Below are positions 43,508 through 48,316 of a stretch of 48,316 nucleotides of DNA, one piece after another. The notes under the pieces are model-generated. The model had not been told where the DNA came from. It searched no databases and saw only the letters and a program-made list of their open reading frames with translations. Position 1 is the first letter of the stretch. Each line of letters opens with the position of its first letter. Position numbers and translations under genes: made by a program. The stretch covers positions 1 to 48,316 of the forward strand of contig CAZKHG010000023.1 in the NCBI GenBank assembly GCA_964552655.1, written 5' to 3'. Origin of the DNA: CAZKHG01 sp964552655 (lineage in GTDB: Bacteria; Bacteroidota; Bacteroidia; Bacteroidales; Tenuifilaceae).

Positions 43508-44884
43508 TTATTTACTTAGGATAAACTTATCGGTCAAATATACCAAGGTAGCCATGGCTGCACTTCCATTTTGCAGGTTACTAAATTCTATCTGCTCAAA
43601 TGTATCATTAGCACAATGATGATAATTAAAATAATTTGCCGGGTCGGTGATAAACAGGCAAAGCACCGGGTTCAAATTATGCAAAAAGGATATATCGGCA
43701 CCTCCTCCACCTACCTGAAAATGTGAAATACTGTAAGGTTCAAAATATTTTACAAAAGGTTGAAATTGTGAAAACTGAATGCTATCAGCACCAATATTAA
43801 AGCCAAGTGGTTTTCCTGCGCCCATATCAGCTTCCAGGGCAAAAATATGCTGCTCTCCATTCTTCTTTGCCAACTCGGCATATTTCCTGGCTCCGCGCTG
43901 GTTCATCTCCTCATCCATAAACATTACAGCCCTTATGGTTCTTTTGGGTTGGTAGCCAACTTTTTTCAGCAATCGTAAAACCTCGATAGACTGGACGCAA
44001 CCTGCACCGTCATCATGTGCTCCTTCGGTAATATCCCAGGTATCGAGATGACCGCCCACTGTAATTATTTCATTTGGGTAAACAATTCCCCGAATTTCTC
44101 CAATAACATTATATGATACTACATCAGCCAAAGTTTTGCAATTAGCTCTTAAATAAAAAGCTAGGTTTGGATCAATTTTTAAGCTTTCACTTAGTATATC
44201 GGCATGTTTGGTAGCAATTGTTACCGCAGGAATCTGGTTTGTTAATTCATCATAGTGCATTACCCCTGTGTGAGGGAAAGTATCTACGGAAGTTGTAACT
44301 GATCGGACTATTACAGCTAATGCACCATATTGAGCTGCTACAGAAGCCCCTGAGAATCTGTATTTCACAACCTCTCCATATCCTTGAAATGGATTCGAAT
44401 AACCTGAATTCATGTGGGCATTGAAAAAGACAATTTTTCCCTTTATTTTTTTTTCTCCCAAACTATCCAGATCTTCAAAGGAATTCACTTCTATCACTCC
44501 CGATTTTATACCACCTATTGGAGTAGCTATGGAATTTCCAAGTGCCCTGATATTAACACTCAAACCATTGTAAATTTTCGAAAATATCTTACCTATTTCC
44601 CTTTCTCCCCGCTCCCAATGTGCAACGGAGCATTGTTGTGTGTAAACAGTATCAAATCCATAGCTACTCATTACACTTTTAATGTATTCAACCGCTTTTA
44701 GCGATTGTTCTGAACCTCCCAACCGATGTCCATAAACCTTAGATAGCTTGTGCAGGGTTTGGTATGATGTGCTGTCGCTCAAAGCTGCATTAAAAATATC
44801 TTTTACAACCTGGCTTTCATCAGGCCTGGAACATGCTAAACTGAAAATGAAAACGACAGGAAAAATAATTTTTAAAATTTTCAT
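43508..44884 (-). CDS. M28 family zinc aminopeptidase, lipoprotein
   Basis: A 458-residue lipoprotein (FSLAC, C18) with an inserted PA-like domain and an M28 catalytic domain. Zinc ligands are expected in GGHLDTWDITEGAHDDGAG (H and the second-motif D), in MDEEMNQRG (Glu pair) and in a late H (FNYHHCAND). M28 enzymes remove N-terminal residues from peptides in the periplasm or at the surface. It lies 18 bases after the YhcH-family gene and is probably co-transcribed with it; the regulator starts 63 bases downstream on the same strand. Nothing in the sequence ties it to glucan use. Confidence 0.94.
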   Translation of the reverse strand: MKILKIIFPVVFIFSLACSRPDESQVVKDIFNAALSDSTSYQTLHKLSKVYGHRLGGSEQSLKAVEYIKSVMSSYGFDTVYTQQCSVAHWERGEREIGKIFSKIYNGLSVNIRALGNSIATPIGGIKSGVIEVNSFEDLDSLGEKKIKGKIVFFNAHMNSGYSNPFQGYGEVVKYRFSGASVAAQYGALAVIVRSVTTSVDTFPHTGVMHYDELTNQIPAVTIATKHADILSESLKIDPNLAFYLRANCKTLADVVSYNVIGEIRGIVYPNEIITVGGHLDTWDITEGAHDDGAGCVQSIEVLRLLKKVGYQPKRTIRAVMFMDEEMNQRGARKYAELAKKNGEQHIFALEADMGAGKPLGFNIGADSIQFSQFQPFVKYFEPYSISHFQVGGGGADISFLHNLNPVLCLFITDPANYFNYHHCANDTFEQIEFSNLQNGSAAMATLVYLTDKFILSK

Positions 44885-44902
44885 TATAGAAACTTATTGT
44901 GG

Positions 44903-45346
44903 TTAAACCTCAACCTTAAAAATAACTTTTTTGATTTTCCCCTCGCCAATCATGGGCGCATGGCAATCTTCAGGGAAAAAAATGGCTAGCTGACCAGGAT
45001 GTAAATCGAAGTAAAAGTCTGGTTTATCGTCATAAAAAATGATATCCTTCTCATCATTAAAATCGCTCTGCGGCAGGTGGCATTCACTCCTGTTCTTCCA
45101 GCCAAAGGTTTCCTTTCCTTCCAGGCAAACCTGAATATCGATGTACCGGTTATGGGCTTCAAGAAAAGCCTTTTCTTTTGGTTTTGCGTTATCAAGAGAA
45201 GGAATTATGAATAGCTTATCTTCGATTACATAGAGCCTTTCACCAGGATTAATGAACTGATAAGATTTAAAAAATTCATCAGCTTCTTTTATAAGCGGAT
45301 GAAGAGAATAATACCTTATTAAATAATTAATATCTGTTAATATCAT
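44903..45346 (-). CDS. YhcH/YjgK/YiaL family protein (DUF386)
   Basis: A 147-residue cytoplasmic beta-barrel protein of the cupin-like YhcH family; start at 45346 (MILTDINYL), with a second ATG two codons earlier. Conserved points include YIDIQVCLEGKETFGW, a YDDKPDFYFDLHPGQLAIFFPEDCHAP stretch (split motif) with a metal-binding-type E/D/H set, and VIFKVEV at the end. Family members occur beside sialic acid and sugar genes and may be sugar anomerases or epimerases. It heads the M28 unit. Neighbouring glucan genes suggest a role in sugar use, but this is weak. Confidence 0.92.
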   Translation of the reverse strand: MILTDINYLIRYYSLHPLIKEADEFFKSYQFINPGERLYVIEDKLFIIPSLDNAKPKEKAFLEAHNRYIDIQVCLEGKETFGWKNRSECHLPQSDFNDEKDIIFYDDKPDFYFDLHPGQLAIFFPEDCHAPMIGEGKIKKVIFKVEV

Positions 45347-45479
45347 AACCATAAAGATTTTAGGTGCTGTAAATTTAATTTATATTTTGATTGAATAACA
45401 ACCGATAGAAAATTCAGATAACGCAACCTTTTTTATTCTTTTGCATCTTAACTAAAATTTAAAATCAAATTTTAAAAAG

Positions 45480-45971
45480 ATGAAAAATAGAACATTAATA
45501 TTGGTGTTTGCAATATTTTTTAATAGTTGTGAAACAGATCAAAAACAGATTAATCTAAAATCAAATATTAACATCATTGCCGGGTGCAATTACTATTCAA
45601 CAACAAGTATTCATAATATCCCGCCAACTGTGAGTTCTGTTTCTTATGAATACAATGAATCTACCCGAAAACTTAAATTAACACATTACAATGCTGGGTT
45701 TAATTGTTGCCCGGGTGTTTTAAGCTGTGAATCCCTTCTTGAAGGGAATACAATTAAAATCTTCGAAAAAGAAGAGGGTGATGGATGTCACTGTCTATGC
45801 CTTTATGATATCGAAATAGAGGTTAATAATATTGATGAAACAGAATATAAGATAGAAATAAATGAACCCTATTCAGATTCAAATGATGCTCTAAATGCGA
45901 TAATAAACCTAAAAAGTAACCCAACCGGAGAGTTTCATGTCACTCGTAACTATTATCCATGGGTGCAATAA
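45480..45971 (+). CDS. Cysteine-rich lipoprotein of unknown function
   Basis: A 163-residue exported lipoprotein with lipid cysteine C17 (IFFNSC). The mature part has seven more cysteines: C36, C76-C77, C83, C103, C105 and C107. The sequences GFNCCPG and GCHCLCLYD suggest either disulfide bonding or a bound metal. The end of the protein (GEFHVTRNYYPW) looks conserved-like but I cannot name a family. It has no operon partner: it is divergent from the YhcH gene and convergent with alaS, whose stop is 12 bases beyond. Base composition is low in GC compared with alaS, which may indicate an acquired or fast-evolving gene. Confidence 0.8.
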   Translation: MKNRTLILVFAIFFNSCETDQKQINLKSNINIIAGCNYYSTTSIHNIPPTVSSVSYEYNESTRKLKLTHYNAGFNCCPGVLSCESLLEGNTIKIFEKEEGDGCHCLCLYDIEIEVNNIDETEYKIEINEPYSDSNDALNAIINLKSNPTGEFHVTRNYYPWVQ

Positions 45972-45982
45972 CCAAGTTCAAA

Positions 45983-48316
45983 TTATGAAATTATTGAAAG
46001 GGTTTTATCTATAGCAGAAGACAACCCGGAAGGATTTTTCCCACCGGCAGTTGCGTAGAATGGCTGTCCGCCGCCACCTCCCTGGATTTCCCTGGAAACC
46101 TCCCGGATGATATTAGAGGCGTTGAGATTTCTTTCTTTAACCAGGCTGTCGGAAATCATTATGGTTAGCAATGCTTTGTCTTCAATTTCTGCACCAACTA
46201 TCAGGAAAAGGTTTTCCACTTCATTTCTGAGTTGAAAAGCCATATCCTTTATCAAATCTGCACTGCCAAGGTTAACAACACCGCTAATAATGTTAATCCC
46301 GTTACGTTCTTTTGCCGAAGCCTTTAATTCATTTTTTAAGGTTTGCATTTTTTCTCGCAAAAATACCTCAATCTCTTTTTTCAACTGGGCATTTTCATCC
46401 ACCAGTTTAGTCGTACCCTGGGTAATATTTGAGGGATTCCCTAAAATTTGCCTTAGCTCTTTTAAAGAATCAACCTGGCTAAAAATAAACTCCTCAGCTT
46501 TAACACCTGTTATAGCCTCGATACGTCTGATCCCTGCAGCAATAGCACTTTCAGTTAGGATTTTAAAGAAACCGATCTGACCTGTAGAGTTAACATGTGT
46601 TCCCCCGCAGAGTTCAACAGACTCGCCAAACCGGATTACTCGGACTGTATCGTTGTACTTTTCACCAAATAGCGCAATAGCACCCATTTGGTTTGCATGT
46701 TGTATTGGTATATCCCGATGTTCATCCAGCTGAATATTTAACCTGATGGACCTGTTCACAAGCTCCTCAACCCTTCTGATCTCCTCATCTGTCATCTTCT
46801 GAAAATGGGCAAAATCAAACCTCAGATAATCCGGGGTAACCAAAGAGCCTTTCTGTTCCACATGGGTACCCAGAACTTTCCTCAGCGCATTATGGAGAAG
46901 ATGAGTGGCAGTGTGATTATTTGCTGTGCTTACCCTGTTATCCAAGTTAACCTTTGCGAAATACCTTGCATCTAGTCGGGTGGGCAATTTATCAGCCAGG
47001 TGAATAATCAAATTGTTTTCCTTAAAAGTATTCAGGATGTTGATGGTATTGCCATTATCCTGAATTGTACCGGTATCACCTACCTGACCACCTGACTCAG
47101 CATAAAAAGGTGTTTTATCAAATACAAGGTGATATTGCTCTTTCCCTTTAACTTTAACGGTTCTCATCCGGGCAATTCTCACCTCCGTTTTCAGAGTATC
47201 GTAACCAACAAATTCCACCTCATCAATATCAAGCAGAATAACCCAGTCATCTGTTTCCACGGTTGCATCAGATCTGGAGCGTTGTTTCTGGGCGGCCATT
47301 TCATTATTAAACTCTTCGCGATTTACTGTTAAACCATTTTCTTTCAGGATCAGTTCTGTTAAGTCGAGAGGAAAGCCGTAAGTGTCATATAAAATGAAAG
47401 CATCCTTACCGGATATTTCAGATTTGCGGAGATTTTTAGTTTGATCTATTAACCCGTCCAACAGCTTAATCCCGGTTTCGAGGGTGCGTAAAAACGATGT
47501 TTCTTCTTCGGTGATCACTTTAATTATCAGTTCTTTTTGTGATACCAGTTCAGGGAAGAATTCGCCCATTTGTTCAACCAGAACAGGGACAAGGTTATTG
47601 ATAAACGGATCCCTGAAATTTAAGAATGTATAGCCATACCTCACGGCCCTTCGAAGAATTCGCCGGATTACATAACCAGCTTTTACATTTGAAGGCAGTT
47701 GTCCATCTGCAATTGAAAATGAGACAGCCCTAAGATGATCAGCTATAACACGCATAGCAACATCACTCATGGGGTTTGCACCGTAATCAATACCGCTCAT
47801 CCATGAAATCTTATCGATAATGGGCTGAAAAACATCGGTGTCGTAATTGCTCTGCTTACCCTGAATAACCATGGCAAGTCGCTCAAAACCCATACCTGTA
47901 TCAACATGTTTTTCAGGTAATTGCACCAGCTCCCCATTGGCTTTCCGGTTGTACTGGATAAAAACCAAATTCCAGATTTCAATTACCTGGGGATGACCCT
48001 TGTTTACCAGTTGGTAACCAGGTTTTGCTTTTCGTTCATCATCAGACCTAATGTCAACATGTATTTCCGAGCATGGGCCACATGGACCAGTATCGCCCAT
48101 TTCCCAGAAATTATCCTTTTTATTGCCTTTTATTATTCTTTCCTCGGGTAAAAAATTCTTCCAATACCCATAAGCTTCCGAATCGAATTCAATTCCTTCA
48201 TCCGGGCTGCCCTCAAAAACTGTGGCATATAACCGGGATTTATCAATTTTCAGAACATCCACAAGGAATTCCCATGCCCATTCAATGGCTTCTTTCTTAA
48301 AATAGTTACCAAATGA
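45983..48316 (-). CDS. alaS: Alanyl-tRNA synthetase, 5' end cut by the window edge
   Basis: The coding frame continues to the last base: codons before the annotated-looking GTG at 48262 read SFGNYFKKEAIEWAWEFL, matching the normal AlaRS core, so about 100 N-terminal residues lie outside. Present are GDTGPCGPCSEIH of the aminoacylation core, the editing domain with HTATHLLHNAL and the CGGTH zinc-site motif, and a C-terminal DHHA1-like GGGGGQPFYATAGG segment that binds RNA. The enzyme charges tRNA-Ala and clears misacylated Ser/Gly. It is on the minus strand, convergent with the cysteine-rich lipoprotein gene. Confidence 0.97.
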   Translation of the reverse strand, partial: SFGNYFKKEAIEWAWEFLVDVLKIDKSRLYATVFEGSPDEGIEFDSEAYGYWKNFLPEERIIKGNKKDNFWEMGDTGPCGPCSEIHVDIRSDDERKAKPGYQLVNKGHPQVIEIWNLVFIQYNRKANGELVQLPEKHVDTGMGFERLAMVIQGKQSNYDTDVFQPIIDKISWMSGIDYGANPMSDVAMRVIADHLRAVSFSIADGQLPSNVKAGYVIRRILRRAVRYGYTFLNFRDPFINNLVPVLVEQMGEFFPELVSQKELIIKVITEEETSFLRTLETGIKLLDGLIDQTKNLRKSEISGKDAFILYDTYGFPLDLTELILKENGLTVNREEFNNEMAAQKQRSRSDATVETDDWVILLDIDEVEFVGYDTLKTEVRIARMRTVKVKGKEQYHLVFDKTPFYAESGGQVGDTGTIQDNGNTINILNTFKENNLIIHLADKLPTRLDARYFAKVNLDNRVSTANNHTATHLLHNALRKVLGTHVEQKGSLVTPDYLRFDFAHFQKMTDEEIRRVEELVNRSIRLNIQLDEHRDIPIQHANQMGAIALFGEKYNDTVRVIRFGESVELCGGTHVNSTGQIGFFKILTESAIAAGIRRIEAITGVKAEEFIFSQVDSLKELRQILGNPSNITQGTTKLVDENAQLKKEIEVFLREKMQTLKNELKASAKERNGINIISGVVNLGSADLIKDMAFQLRNEVENLFLIVGAEIEDKALLTIMISDSLVKERNLNASNIIREVSREIQGGGGGQPFYATAGGKNPSGLSSAIDKTLSIIS

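Overview
The window is a chromosomal piece of a Bacteroidota genome, most likely a free-living member of the Bacteroidales/Marinilabiliales side. Four things point there: a SusC/SusD pair, two enzymes ending in type IX secretion (T9SS) sorting domains, promoters of the Bacteroidota type (TTTG / TAnnTTTG), and few Shine-Dalgarno sequences. It is AT-rich and shows no rRNA, tRNA, CRISPR array or insertion sequence.

Layout. 1-778 is a non-coding leader with an 8-bp tandem repeat in front of mutS2 (779-3274). 3342-8685 (minus strand) holds a small outer-membrane protein, a flavodoxin and an efflux operon: membrane-fusion adaptor, ABC ATPase, two small unknown proteins and a TolC channel, with no permease gene. 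A divergent NtrC-type response regulator and histidine kinase (9058-11788) face this operon across a regulatory region that has an interleaved palindrome and a possible sigma-54 site. 11917-16387 holds a long-chain acyl-CoA synthetase, a ChaN-like protein, a lipocalin lipoprotein with a small partner, and a GNAT acetyltransferase. 16686-21029 is carA-carB, whose sequences resemble the eukaryotic CAD/CPS type, preceded by two terminator-like hairpins. 21190-24611 holds an AAA/DUF4143 ATPase with its own good promoter, a TPR protein and a membrane acyltransferase.

24905-43444 is a polysaccharide utilization locus that fits laminarin or a related mixed beta-1,3/1,6-glucan. It contains SusC, SusD, a PKD-domain surface lipoprotein, GH3, GH16, GH30 and GH5-CBM6 enzymes, and a membrane-bound propeller/Y_Y_Y/LuxR-HTH regulator. 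In the inferred model, T9SS-exported GH16 and GH5 cut the glucan outside the cell, the SusD and PKD lipoproteins bind it, SusC imports oligosaccharides, and lipoprotein GH3 and GH30 trim them to glucose.

43508-48316 holds an M28 peptidase, a YhcH-family protein, a cysteine-rich lipoprotein of unknown function, and a 5'-truncated alaS running off the right edge.

Most genes are recognisable families. The parts I find least explained are the permease-less efflux operon with its small proteins, the carA leader, the regulatory palindromes of the efflux and glucan loci, and the cysteine-rich lipoprotein.
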